Notes under the pieces: generated by a model
Seen by the model: the letters and a program-made list of their open reading frames with translations, nothing else
Told to the model about the DNA's origin: nothing
Database searches by the model: none
Source of the DNA: Thereva unica
Taxonomy: Eukaryota > Arthropoda > Insecta > Diptera > Therevidae
DNA: 64,000 nucleotides
Direction of reading: 5' to 3'
Assembly (NCBI GenBank): GCA_949987705.1
Contig: OX465281.1
Location: forward strand, 87,820,543-87,884,542
Shown: positions 21,187 to 32,617 of the stretch, piece by piece
How positions within the stretch are numbered: the first letter of the stretch is position 1
How the letters are laid out: each line of letters begins with the position of its first letter
Made by a program: the position numbers and the translations under genes

Positions 21187-21525
21187 TTTTAGTTTAGCAA
21201 CGGCGCCGGCGCTTCAACACGCTCAATACGAGTTCGAACACCCGCATTAGTGCAGCGAACGAAATACGGAGGAAATATTTGTTTGCTAACGTTCAAGAAA
21301 AACAAATTCACTAGAAAAATCTTGTCTTGAACTAGTTATTTGAACTAGCTTCTCTCAGGAATGCTTTTTCGTTTTTCACCAGTTCTGATACTAGTCTATT
21401 TCCCAATAGTGCTAAACGTATAACTATTTTGTAAGAAGTTAGTTCATTCCATCTTCGTTCATCATAATGGGAAGTTAATCGTGTGGACCGAAGGGGTCAA
21501 ATCCACATCCCAACTAGTTTTTAAA
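21187..21525 (-). repeat. Right inverted arm
   Basis: Reverse complement of the left arm (3282-3374 joined to 15335-15570). The arm is continuous here, and so gives the pre-insertion sequence of the site where LINE A copy 1 landed (around 21425-21435). Confidence 0.75.
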
Positions 21526-23270
21526 TTGTTTTTGTAAAATTATATACGGAGATATAATGCTTCAAACTTCATATATCACTTTCTATGCACTCAATTTCGT
21601 TAATTGGTTAATTCTACATAAAAAGATCTTTCGTATGACTTATAGAGCACACGATGATCTATAATTAGTTTTTACGTAGGACTAATGTTGCACGAGTTTT
21701 GCGCTTTAGGTGTCGAAAAACGTAAATTCAAAAGTAGTTTTTTGCCAATATCTTTTTAATTACAGGTTTAATTGCAATGTTAGCAATTTCGGTGATACCT
21801 GAGCTTAGTCGTTTCATATTAAAAAAAGGTAAAAAATTGTTACGTGCAAATGCAGTCATATCAAAAGCAAATATATATGTAAAATTTGTTATAGTAATTT
21901 TGCGTTATATTGAAATGGTTAATCTAATAAGCCACTAATAAGGCAGTGACCTGATTTTATTAAAGAGTTTGTGAGAATTTTGTCAAAAGAGTTTTCATTT
22001 ACCCATTCGACTTAAAAATTGTGTTTTCATTTTTAAATCACATATGCCGAGGCCCTCTGTATTGAACCGATGATTGCTATTCCTCCTCACAGCAGCATAG
22101 AAATAAGTACGCTATATCAAGTATATACAGAGAACGGAGTATATTCGACGACCCAATTTTAAAAAAGCAGTGCTGGCTACATAAATTTCAATACGTAATT
22201 TGGGATTTCATTTTTTTTTATCATTTTACTACCCCTTCATGGTTGGTGAATTTCAGCCCTGCAAATAGTTGTATTCACGAGTGCAAGAAACTTTTTCTAA
22301 TGAACGAATTAAATTAAATTAAACTCGCTAGTATTAGCCCAAGAAGTCTGTTTGTGCAGTTGCTCTCTGCAATGGACGCCTCTTGGCATCCTAGACGTCA
22401 AGGATCATTGCTGGCTCTTATACGTGACACTTCATCACAGATTGCTGGCTGTTGCTGAATGGAATGGGGACGATCAAATCAGTTCCAGAATATGAATCAG
22501 TACCTGGCAGTTGAATGCTGCGTACGGGCTGCAGTCCTATGTACAATGTGAATAAATTCCCGTGGGAGCAAAGGGAAAAAGCGAAAGTAAAACATCCCTC
22601 GACTGCGAACCCTTGACGGTGGTAAAAAATGGCTGCAATGAAAACATCATATGGAAATTGGTACCTACTGCATGCATGAAAATTTCATTTCGCTACTATG
22701 AGCACAAGAGTTCAACATGTGGGAGCAACCTGTGCAGCGTTTGCCAACGGTTTGGATTTCCTGTTGCCAGCCCTTAACAGGCAACATAGCGTATGTAGGC
22801 GTAGGGAGGGAAATTGCGAAATTTGACAAATTTTCATGATGTACAAGAAAGTGGCAATGTAGGTGGATGGCGCCGTCATGGGATCAAAATCTGTTGTGCT
22901 TGTTTATTTGAACCCCTGACCTGAACGATGTGTTGCTTTAACATTGAGAGTGAAGTGTTTACTCTTACTATGGAGAAAAACACATGAAACCAACACATGC
23001 CAGTAAATTAACATTTTGCGCTTTTTCACAGCAACGTAAATAAACCGAATTTTAATTACAGTGGCTATATAGTAAATTACTTGTTTAATGGTGGAACATA
23101 TTAATTGGTATCTCTGCTAGTGAATTATAAATTTTAATTGAAAATCTAAACTAGTCTGCGATACAACCTCGTGATTCGCATATTCCGAAACCCCTGTTCC
23201 AGCACCGACAAAGTAATAATTAATCGATGAATCGATTAGGGAGTGCTGATTATTTTATCTATATATAGGT
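21526..23270. other. Long stretch without recognised genes
   Basis: AT-rich sequence with no recognisable protein domain on either strand. The short open frame at 22562-22777 has no family signature and looks random. Confidence 0.5.
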
Positions 23271-23520
23271 TTTTAAGTTCAAATTCGATTTTCTGAATAC
23301 CAAATTTTTTTCAGTACAAATTCAATTTTATCAAGTTCAAATTCAAATTTTAAAAATTAAACTCTATTTTTTAAAAGACAAATTAAATTTTGTAAAGTTA
23401 AAGTTAAATTTTTAAAGTGAAAATTCAATAGTTTAAAACTTAAATTCAGTTTTTTAAAGGTCTAATTAAATTTTTTAAAAATTAAATTCTTTTTTTTTTA
23501 AAGTTCAAATTAAATATATT
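23270..23520. repeat. Degenerate low-complexity repeat
   Basis: Eight or more diverged copies of a roughly 30-base A/T-rich motif (AAGTTCAAATTCAATTTTTT and variants) follow one another. It looks like an old minisatellite. Confidence 0.7.
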
Positions 23521-23659
23521 TGGCAACATATAGGGTTTAACATAGTAGAGCATGTTGGAAGAATAGCAAATAAAGTATGTCTTGACTCATATGTTTAAAC
23601 TAAATATTTGCCATGCTGTTGCAGTAGTCTTTTGTTATACATGTTAAATTAAAAATGTG

Positions 23660-24339
23660 CGCACATCAGCAAGAGTGTTCTCATATTCCAACTCGCGTCC
23701 TTGTTCGATTAGCAAAGGTCGTCCTCATGTCATTCTAAACTGACTGTCGAGGCTGTGTTGCCGACAGGCCTTTCATGTGTGTACGAAGCCGAGTTAGAAA
23801 TTCTGAGTGCTCTATTGAGTTCTCATCTGTTGGGATGGAAATTGAGTTGGGGAGCCTCAGGTTTTGCCCATAGACAAGCTCTGCTGGTGAGCATTGCAAA
23901 TCGGTTTTGATTGCCTAATAATACAAAGGGCAAATCTTCATTCCAATGAGTAGTGTTGTCCCGTGCCATTAAGGCCGCTTTTAATTGCCTGTGGAATCGT
24001 TCTACCATCCCATTTGCTTGTGGATGGTAGGCGGTTGTACGAATTCTATGCGTAACTAAAAGCCTTGTGACTTCATTGAATAATTTCGATTCAAATTGCG
24101 ACTCTTGATCTGTTGTAATTTCAAGTGGTGCGCCAAATCTTAGGAGATACTCGGTGACAAAATGTTTGGCCACCGTAGAAGCTGAAATGTCCTTAATTGG
24201 ATATGCTTCTGACCATCTCGTAAATCGGTCTACGATTGTTAGGATATATGAATATCCTCAAGATGGGGGCAATGGTCCAACAATATCCATATGGATATGT
24301 TCGAATCTGTTATTCGGTAAATTAAAAGCTTCATGTGGA
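23660..24339 (-). pseudogene. Gypsy integrase core
   Basis: Reads FEHIHMDIVGPLP (first aspartate), one TGA stop, then IVDRFTRWSEAYP, ITTDQESQFES (second aspartate) and NGMVERFHRQLKAAL (glutamate), so the D,D,E residues are all present. A frameshift near 23900 leads on to CSPAELVYGQNLRLP and a C-terminal QPRQ region. It is cut on the upstream side by LINE C at 24340. Confidence 0.9.
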
Positions 24340-24654
24340 GATTTATTTATTTATTTTATTTATTTATTTTATTATATAAACCGGAGAGTACACAAGATTT
24401 TCATCTTTTAGAGTACATACAAAAAAAAAATATAACTACATAATATATAGACTAACCTAACCTTAAAAAACTATGAGAGGGACGGGACAAGAAAGAAGGA
24501 AAAAAGCAGAAGTAAGGACCAAGAAAGGAAAAGAGCAGGAGATAGAAAAAGACAGAAAATACTAAAGAGAAGTAGAGGGAGATAGAAAGAGAGATGCTTG
24601 CTTTCTGAAATTCTTGGCTGTGCCTATTCTTTGAATGTTGCTAGGAAGGTTGTT

Positions 24655-27312
24655 TCAAAGTCTAATCGAATGCACAAAGAAGGAACGGCTACCCATTAGG
24701 GAATAATGTACAGGAATACGAAATTTAATCGAACGCATGGATTGCAGAGGAAGGAGGAATTCTGAGAGGTAAGAGGGACATTTCGTGTGGAGAACTTTTT
24801 GCACTAGGACCAATGCAGCGACATAAACAAAACAGAAGAGGTCGCACCCAAGTAGGGAGTTTCGTACACCAGATACATGATCTGATCTGCGCAAGTGAAA
24901 AATGAACCTTAAACAATCATTAAATGCGACTGATACACGTTGACGATAAGATGCATCAAGGGATATATATATATATACAAGGGAGCCATAGAGGAAGTGT
25001 GGGACAATAAGAGCTTTAACAAGCTTGAGCCGAATAGACGATGATAAAAGGCTACCATAAAGCCTAAGTCTCCGTAACGTGCCATAGATTTTGGAAAGCG
25101 TGAGTGAGATATGGTTGCAGCAGGATAGTTTAGAATTAATGGCAATACCAAGATTATTAACACAGTCAACAACGGGAAGAGAAACATTATTAAGTGATAT
25201 GGTTGGAATATTGTCCAGAAAAAGAGAGCGACGACTAAGATTGAGTACTTGGGATTTATTAGGATTAAGTTTAAGGAAATTGGAAGAGCTCCATTCATTT
25301 ATCAGGCATAAGACATTATTGAGATCAGAAATACAGGATTCAATCCGATTGGGGGGACATGAAGTATATAACTGTAGATCATCAGCATATAAATGAAAGG
25401 AGCATGCATGGATAATATCAGGGAGATCATTAACATACAACGAAAAAAGAAGAGGGCCAAGGATAGAACCTTGTGGAACACCCAAGGGTGCAGGTAGGAA
25501 GGATGATACAATAGAATTATGCCGCACACATTGGTGTCTATTAGAAAGAAGAGAAGAAAAAAGACGAGTTGCATAAGAGGAAAAACTATAGAGCTGGCTA
25601 AGCTTGGAAATTAGAAGCGAGTGAACCACAGAATCAAACGCCTTAGAAAAATCAAGAAGAACTAATATCGCAATGTCACCTCGGTCAAGCTTAGAACGCA
25701 GGTCAGTAGTTACCTTTGGTACAGCTATCTCACAGCTGTGAAGTTTACGGAAGCCAGATTGGAATTTAGAGAGGAAATTATTAGAATCAAGATAACCAAC
25801 AACTTGAATAAAGATGACTTTCTCCAAAGCTTTGGCTAGGAAAGGTAGAATACTTATAGAGCGAAAATCGGAGAGGGAGAGGATTTTTTAGGTAATGGAA
25901 TTACTATGGCTTTTTTCCATAGCAAGGGAACTTGGGAAATTGTATGGCAGTAATTAAAAATGTGTGTTATAGTTTCCACAATTAGAGGGGAGAGAAGCTT
26001 GATAAAGCGAGGAGAAATTCCATCAAATCCAACGCTGTTGGAGGAGATGGACAGCAATATTTTAAGAACTTCGGATGAGTCCACACATCGGAAGCTAAAG
26101 CCATCAGAACTAAGAGAATCAAAATAGACAGAATTAGAAGAGGTGGAAGAGATAGGATCAGGAGGACGTTGGATGAAAGATGCATTAAGACAATTTACAT
26201 CAGTATCAAAGGGGATAGGCACCGAAGCATGAATACCCATAGAAGGAAGATTATGCCACAGTTGTTTAGATTTTAAAGCAGGATCAAGTTTGCGGGAGTA
26301 GTACTCGCGTTTATCGGAGATAACCTTACTAGTAATGAGATTACGAAGCTTTTTGAATTCGCTTAGGTAGCCAGGGATCTTAGTCCTGCGATAATGTCTG
26401 TACATGGACTCGCGCTTCATTATCAAGTCGCGGATTTCACGCGAAAACCAAGGACAAGGTGAAGACAGATTGCATCTTCTAGTAACCAAGGGAACACACC
26501 GATCATAGAGAGATCGAATAAAAGAGGTCAGGAGATCGACTTTAGTGTCAACACAGGTAGTGTTATATATATCGCCCCAAGGCACAGAAGAGGCTAGTTC
26601 GGAGAGCAGATTGTAATTGATGTTCTTATAATCGCGATAGGAAAATGACGAATGCATGGAAGACTGGCGAAAGGAAAAACGAATAGAGAGAAACAGAATA
26701 TCATGATCGAGGAAGCTAGGGGGAGAAATTTGGTTGTGTTTTAACACTGAATCAATAGAGGTAGTAGATAGAACATCAAGTAGGGAAGGATTACAGCAAT
26801 TCAGATAAGTAGGAAGACGATTAAGAATATGTAAGTCCAAAGATGCGAGAAAAAATCTAAGCGAGTTTGCACGTGAATTGTCCCTAAGCAGATTAACATT
26901 AAAGTCCCCGGCAACCATTATATTGTCATAATGAACAGAGAAACGTGAAACAAAGTTGTGAAACTCAACAGCAACGTCGGAATTAAATATATTAGGGGGA
27001 CAGTATACATTGACGACAACACATTTATCATATTTCGATTTTATCTCAACAGCAATGAACTCAAATTGAGAGCCACTCGATTTACCAACAACTCTAGATA
27101 GAAACATAGAGGATACATATATGGCAACCCCACCACCAGTACGACCAACACGATCATTGCGATGCAGCGAAAAGCCAGATAGGGAAACAAAAGAGGAAGG
27201 GACTTCAGGTTTAAGCCAAGTCTCACTTACTAGCATAACATGTACATGCACATATACCTAAGCTCGTCCATTTTGTTTTTTAAACTCCTCGCATTCATAG
27301 TGGATATATTCA
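24655..27312 (-). pseudogene. LINE C ORF2: endonuclease and reverse transcriptase
   Basis: Starts near MNARSLKNKMDEL (about 27312), with a frameshift before VSETWLKPEV. The endonuclease motifs are TWL with catalytic glutamate, GGGVAIYVS, NIMVAGDFNVNL and FLDHDILFL. The reverse transcriptase follows after a second frameshift near 25875 (where FRSISILPFLAKALEK appears), with DFSKAFDSVVH, LGVPQGSILGPLLFSLY and the catalytic LYADDLQLY near 25395. A third frameshift at 24655 moves the C-terminus (NNLPSNIQRI) to another frame. Only about three lesions in 2.6 kb suggest moderate age. Confidence 0.85.
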
Positions 27313-27671
27313 GTCCTGAAGTGGAGGAACAGAGAATATTGAGTAGCATTGCCACATTGCACACCCGATTAGAAGAACGATTCATTAATAAATTTTATCA
27401 TAACGCACAACCAAGAATACAGAAGCAACCACAAGGAAAATATCTAGAAAGCAGAGGAAAATAGAAGGGGAAGAGATGTAAAAGAAAGCGGAAGAAAACA
27501 ATAAAAAAAGAAGATAGAGAGAAACAGCACAGTGAGGAGGACATCTATTAAACCTTAATATTAAAAAATAATACTTAAAAATACTGCTACTAATACTAGC
27601 TATCATCATCATCAAGCATATGTAGATTGTTGATGATGGCCCCAGTGGCGAGGAGCTGCTCCAAAAATTCT

Positions 27672-27925
27672 TCACTGTGATCCAGGAGTTGACGCAGAGT
27701 TGGCTGCTTCATTCAGGTCGAGTGCCGAAGTAAATATTTGGGCCCGCTTATTTTTTTCTATTTGTACATAAACTAAGCCACGAGGAGTAAAAACAGATGA
27801 GACAAGATTCCTCTTAAGGAGGTTCCGCGCCGTCCGCAGTATATCACTGTTTTTCGACGTTAGGCTTTCATTAACATAAACCAGGCTATTAGTTGAATAG
27901 CCCAAGTTTAGTTTATTCAGCATTT
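27672..27925 (-). pseudogene. LINE C ORF1, C-terminal part
   Basis: 83 codons reading LNKLNLGYSTNSLVYVNESLTSKNSDILRTARNLLK...RGLVYVQ. This pattern is the C-terminal domain of insect LINE ORF1 proteins related to baculovirus FP-like proteins. The start ATG is the first codon after the truncation point, so it is not the native start. Confidence 0.65.
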
Positions 27926-28470
27926 GGTGTGCTCGAAACTTTAGATTTTTGACAACCTATGCAGGATCTAGACCAGTTGTTCCAGTCTTTGTTGATCGCT
28001 GGCCAAAAATATTTTTTTAGTGATAGGTTGTCTTGCTAATTTTCTTAATGATGAAGGTATATAAGGGCGTAATGTACCCGTGCTAATCTCACACCAAACT
28101 TTATGAGTTGTGAAAGGGATTGGTGTGAGTATTAGTTTTACCTTTGTGCTACTACTGGGATGCTCTTGGAGTCGTTGTAACTCTTTGTCACCTTCTTGTG
28201 CTTTCGCCAGATGTGGCAAATCGAAGGTGATTGTGTCAACTTTACCGGCCGCTAAAGAGCGAGATAAATAATCTGCGACAACGTTTTATTTCCCAGAGAC
28301 ATGTCTGATGTCTGTTGTGAACTGGGAAATTAAGCTCAGGTGTCTTGTTTGGCGGGGAGATCTTTCGGTTTTTGTATGAAGGGCATGTATTAAAGACTTG
28401 TGGTCAGTATAGACCAAAAAATTTGTTCCTTCAACAAAGTACCGAAAATGTTTTATTGCTGCAAAGATTG
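27926..28470 (-). pseudogene. Gypsy RNase H end and integrase zinc region
   Basis: Reads from AAIKHFRYFVEGTNF, YTDHKSLIHALHTKTERSPRQTRHLSLISQF and VADYLSRSL (RNase H) through a linker to PAINKDWNNWSRSCIGC, the C-x2-C part of the integrase H2C2 zinc module. One stop (in GK*NVVADY) and a frameshift are visible. Confidence 0.85.
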
Positions 28471-28635
28471 TGTTAGATATATGGCAACCCTATATAAATG
28501 TAATAACTTTAATTTTGAACTTCTTTCTATCTTCTTCTTGTCTGTCATATTTTTTATTATAAAGCATTAATACACAAAGTAAAAACTAAAACTAAATCTC
28601 TTTTTACTCGCATCATCCCAACACCTTTTCTAACA
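28471..28635 (+). repeat. Copia 5' LTR
   Basis: Begins TGTTAGATATATGGC and ends CTAACA. Compared with the 3' LTR it lacks one C near 28508 and has one extra T near its end. Confidence 0.95.
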
Positions 28636-28650
28636 GGTTATGGGCCCAGG
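28636..28650 (+). promoter_or_regulatory. Copia primer-binding site
   Basis: GGTTATGGGCCCAGG directly follows the LTR. Copia elements of Drosophila prime with the 5' half of initiator tRNA-Met and carry the same GGTTATGGGCCCAG sequence, complementary to the anticodon-stem region rather than the tRNA 3' end. Confidence 0.9.
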
Positions 28651-28681
28651 CGTTCAGGATACCACATAGATATATAGTAAA

Positions 28682-31169
28682 CTAGCATAATACCCGCGTG
28701 CCTTGCAACGCCTTTAAATAAAAACTGTTTATTATGTGCAATGTTTTCCTTAAAAAAAAACAAACAAAAAAAGTCAGCTGTTATTATCCCTAAAAGGGTT
28801 TATTATAGTTCATTTTTTTAATAAATATGGTAAACAAATTGCTGCGTATATCACCTCTGCTCAACAAATCTGCAAGTTTTGAAGCAGAGATTGGCATGTA
28901 TATGTCATCAAGAGAAGTGACATTTTAGGGTTTGACAAACGTTCGTTAAGTTTGTTGGGCCTATTTACGTGGGTGCAAGAAATTATGAAGCAATCACGAA
29001 TGAATATTAAATAAAGTGAATTTCAAGTCATTCATTTCTACGTGATTATAGGGATGCACTGTCAAAATTTCAGCCCTTCAGCTTCAGAAGTTTGGATTAA
29101 CCCCATTTCACCCCCTTAGGGGATGAATTTCGAGTAATCGCCTCTTAGTGGATGTCCACGTCATTATAGGGATGCACTGTCGAAATTTCAGCCCTATAGC
29201 TCCAGTAGTTTGGTAACCCATTTCACTGCGTTAGGGGATGAATTTCGAAAAATCGCTTCTTAGTGAATGTCCATGTCATTATAGAGATGCACTGTCAAAA
29301 TTAAAGCCCTTCAGCTTCAGCGGTGTGGGTTAACCCCATTTCACCCCCTTAGGGAATGAATTTCGAAAAATCGCTTCTTAGTGGATGTCCACGTCATTAA
29401 AGGGATGCACTGTCAAAATTTCAGCCCTATAGCTCCAGCGATTTGGGTAAACCCTATTTCACCCCCTTAGGGGATAAATTTCGAAAAATCGCTTTATAGT
29501 GGATGTCCACGCCATTATAGGGATGCACTGTCAAAATTTCAGCCCTATAGCTATAGCGGTTTGGAAAAACCCCATTTCACCCCCTTAGGGGATGAATTAC
29601 GAAAAATCGCTTTATAGTGGACGTCCACGCCATTATAGGGATGGACTGTCAAAATTTCAGCCCTATAAATTTAGCGGTCGCTTTATAGTGGAAGACCACG
29701 CCATTATAGGAATGCACTGTCAAAATTACAGCCCTATAGCTTTACCGGTTTGGGTAAACCCTATTTCACCCCCTTAGGGGATGAATTTCGAAAAATTGCT
29801 TTATAGTGGATGTCCACGCCATTATAGGGATGCACTGTCAAAATTACAGCCCTATAGCTTTACCGGTTTGGAAAAACCCCATTTCACCCCCTTAGGGGAT
29901 GAATTTCGAAAAATCGCTTCTTAGTGAATGTCCACGTCATTAAAGGGATGCACTGTCAAAATTACAGCCCTATAGCTTTACCGATTTAGGTAAACCCTAT
30001 TTCACCCCCTTAGGGGATGAATTTCGAAAAATCGCTTGATAGTGGAAGACCACGCCATTATAGGAATGCACTGTCAAAATTACAGCCCTATAGCTTTACC
30101 GGTTTGGGTAAACCCTATTTCACCCCCTTAGGGGATGAATTTCGAAAAATTGCTTTATAGTGGATGTCCACGCCATTATAGGGATGCACTGTCAAAATTA
30201 CAGCCCTATAGCTTTACCGGTTTGGGTAAACCCTATTTCACCCCCTTAGGGGATGAATTTCGAAAAATCGCTTCTTAGTGAATGTCCACGTCATTAAAGG
30301 GATGCACTGTCAAAATTACAGCCCTATAGCTTTACCGGTTTGGGTAAACCCTATTTCACCCCCTTAGGGGATGAATTTCGAAAAATCGCTTGATAGTGGA
30401 AGACCACGCCATTATAGGAATGCACTGTCAAAATTACAGCCCTATAGCTTTACCGGTTTGGGTAAACCCTATTTCACCCCCTTAGGGGATGAATTTCGAA
30501 AAATTGCTTTATAGTGGATGTCCACGCCATTATAGGGATGCACTGTCAAAATTACAGCCCTATAGCTTTACCGGTTTGGGTAAACCCTATTTCACCCCCT
30601 TAGGGGATGAATTTCGAAAAATTGCTTTATAGTGGATGTCCACGCCATTATAGGGATGCACTGTCAAAAAGCTATAGCGGTTTGGAAAAACCCCATTTCA
30701 CCCCCTTAGGGGATGAATTTCGAAAAATCGCTTCTTAGTGGATGTCCACGTCATAAAAGGGAAGCACTGTCAAAATTTCAGCCCTATAGCTCCAGCACGC
30801 CATTATAGGGATGCACTGTCCAAATTTCAGCCTTATAGCTCCAGCGGTTTTGAGTTGACCCTATTTCACCCCCTTAGGGGATGAATTTCGAAAAATCGCT
30901 AGGGATGCACTGTCAAAAATTTCAGCCCTTTAGCTCTAGCGGTTTAGGTTGTGCGTTATCTGTCAGTCAGTTACTTTTTATACAATAGCAAAAAGTAAAG
31001 ACAAAAAATCCCCTTACAACTTATTGAACCCCATTTCACCCCCTTCAACCCTTTGTTCTCCAAAAAAAAGTAGCCTATGTCCGTCTCCGAGGTCTAAACT
31101 ATGTCTGTTGCAAATTTCATCAAGATCGGTCCAGCGGTTTAGGCGTGAAAGCGTAACATACAGACAGGC

Positions 31170-31212
<43 letters not shown>

Positions 31213-31243
31213 GTTACTTTCGCATTTATAATATTAGTAAGGA
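28682..31243 (-). mobile_element. Helitron, copy B, in copia leader
   Basis: A 2562-bp non-autonomous Helitron with the same ends as copy A (TC start at 31243, CTAG end at 28682 on the minus strand), between A and T. It separates the copia primer-binding site from the gag ATG at 31289. It is almost the same as copy C (42413-44964), which lies in the opposite orientation, including irregular truncated units of the internal array. Confidence 0.9.
29040..30940. repeat. 118-bp array with higher-order structure in Helitron B
   Basis: About 16 units of the 118-bp repeat. From about 29690 on, three variants alternate: CTTGATAGTGGAAGACC, CTTTATAGTGGATGTCC and CTTCTTAGTGAATGTCC. The same variant recurs after about 354 bp (30035 and 30388), which shows that a block of three units has been amplified. 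Confidence 0.85.
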
Positions 31244-31288
31244 TTAAAATTTACGGAAAATCTATTTAATTATTCTTACAATTTAAGG

Positions 31289-32114
31289 ATGTCCAGTTCT
31301 AACCTCAATAGTCGAATACCATTATTTAATGGAGACAATTATCCAACTTGGAGAGCCCAAATGGAGGGAATCCTGCACAAGGGACGATACTTAAATATAG
31401 TCCTTGGAAAGGAAGTGCGCCCCACAACAGTATGTGAAGCACTAAACAAGGATGACAAGGATATGGATGCCCGAAGTGAGCTACTAATTGCTATGTAGCC
31501 CGCAATTGTGGCATTGGTAAAAAAGTTCAAAACTTCAAAAGAAATTTGGGACTTTTTAGAAAGCAGCTATGATAGAAAAAGCATTAGGCAAAAGGCCGAA
31601 GAATTTAGAAAATTACTGAACACACGTATGAACTCAACTCAAACAATGGATGAATACTTGAGAAAATTTGACCTGATAGTTAATCGCTTGACTGAACTTG
31701 ATGCAAAATTAGACGATGATCGTTGTGTTGCTGGATAGTTTGGATGAAAATTATAAAGATGTGCAAGCAGCTTTTGACACGCAGAAGGATTTTCCATCAT
31801 ACCAAACCGTGCGCATCAGACTCATGGAAATAGGAGACAAACACAAGGATTCAACAGATAACTTCGCAATGAAAGCCAAATATTTTAGTAAACATAATTT
31901 CAACCAAAGTAAACCTAATCAAGAAATGTACCCTGTTAAAACAAGAAAAAAACATTCAATGAATACTTACGTTAACCCTATTCATAATAATAACCGTAAC
32001 TATAATTGTAGACGATGCGGTAAAAGAGGGCATAAAGCGAAATTCTGCATGCTAAATGCAACAGCCAGACAAGTGGGTGACAGCTGTATGGTGGAACAAG
32101 GCTTCATAATGTAA
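31289..32114 (+). pseudogene. Copia gag
   Basis: Starts at the ATG at 31289 (MSSSNLNSRIPLFNGDNYPTW), a copia-type gag with IWDFLESSYDRKS and a CCHC zinc knuckle (CRRCGKRGHKAKFC, near 32010). A TAG at 31496-31498 and a one-base frameshift near 31725 break it, and a TAA at 32112 cuts it from the protease. In copia, gag forms virus-like particles. Confidence 0.9.
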
Positions 32115-32120
32115 GAATAT

Positions 32121-32302
32121 ATGTATACAACACCAAAAGTTTTTGGAGTGACAAGTAATATTAATAATCAGTGCTGGTGCTTAGATAGTGGTGCTACGTC
32201 GCATATGTGCAATAAGGAAGAATTATTCACAGATTTATCGAAAGGTTCACTTGGATACGTCGAGTTGGCTGATAATACTAAACTTGAAATTAAAGGTATA
32301 GG
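32121..32302 (+). pseudogene. Copia protease, split by hAT element
   Basis: In frame with the second part of gag, it contains CWCLDSGATSHM, the catalytic DSG of the copia aspartic protease. The frame is interrupted at 32302 by the hAT element and resumes in frame at 35312. Confidence 0.9.
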
Positions 32303-32617
32303 TAAAGTGACCAGATTTTTTGTGGGCAAAATCAGTACATTTTATATTTTGAGTTATTTATTATGAATGAAGTAAAACTACAAAATTAAATTATATAATA
32401 TGTTTATATTCTTATATTACATAAAGAATAGGTACTAAATAAAAAAAAAAATAACAAACTAAAATACTTTCGTTTCATTTTTTTCTTTGTTTTTGTATAA
32501 TTAAATAATGTATTATTATTTAAGAAAAATAAAATAATTGTTTTCATATTTGGTGTTGCACAAATTATTCAATAACAATTCTAAATATTAATGAATAATT
32601 GCTTAATGTTGATTGGA

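Larger units (their letters stand above)
24340..27925 (-). mobile_element. LINE family C inserted in gypsy integrase
   Basis: A 3.6-kb non-LTR element with part of ORF1, a complete-looking ORF2 and a 3' tail of TAAA-type repeats (24341-24375 read on the minus strand). It starts at ORF1 codon AAATGCTG at 27925, so it is 5'-truncated. The gypsy frame is restored across the joint (AGCACACC / CCACATGAAG), leaving only about 2-3 bp of duplication. Confidence 0.85.

Noticed and set aside
22562..22777. 71-codon frame as a small gene
   Set aside because: No domain, no signal peptide, no clear initiation context, and comparable to chance length in this composition.
30949..31269. 106-codon frame, repeated at 42332-42697 on the other strand
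   Set aside because: It reads through the (CAGA)n microsatellite and the Helitron 5' end; the peptide repeat RQTDRQTD is a microsatellite by-product.
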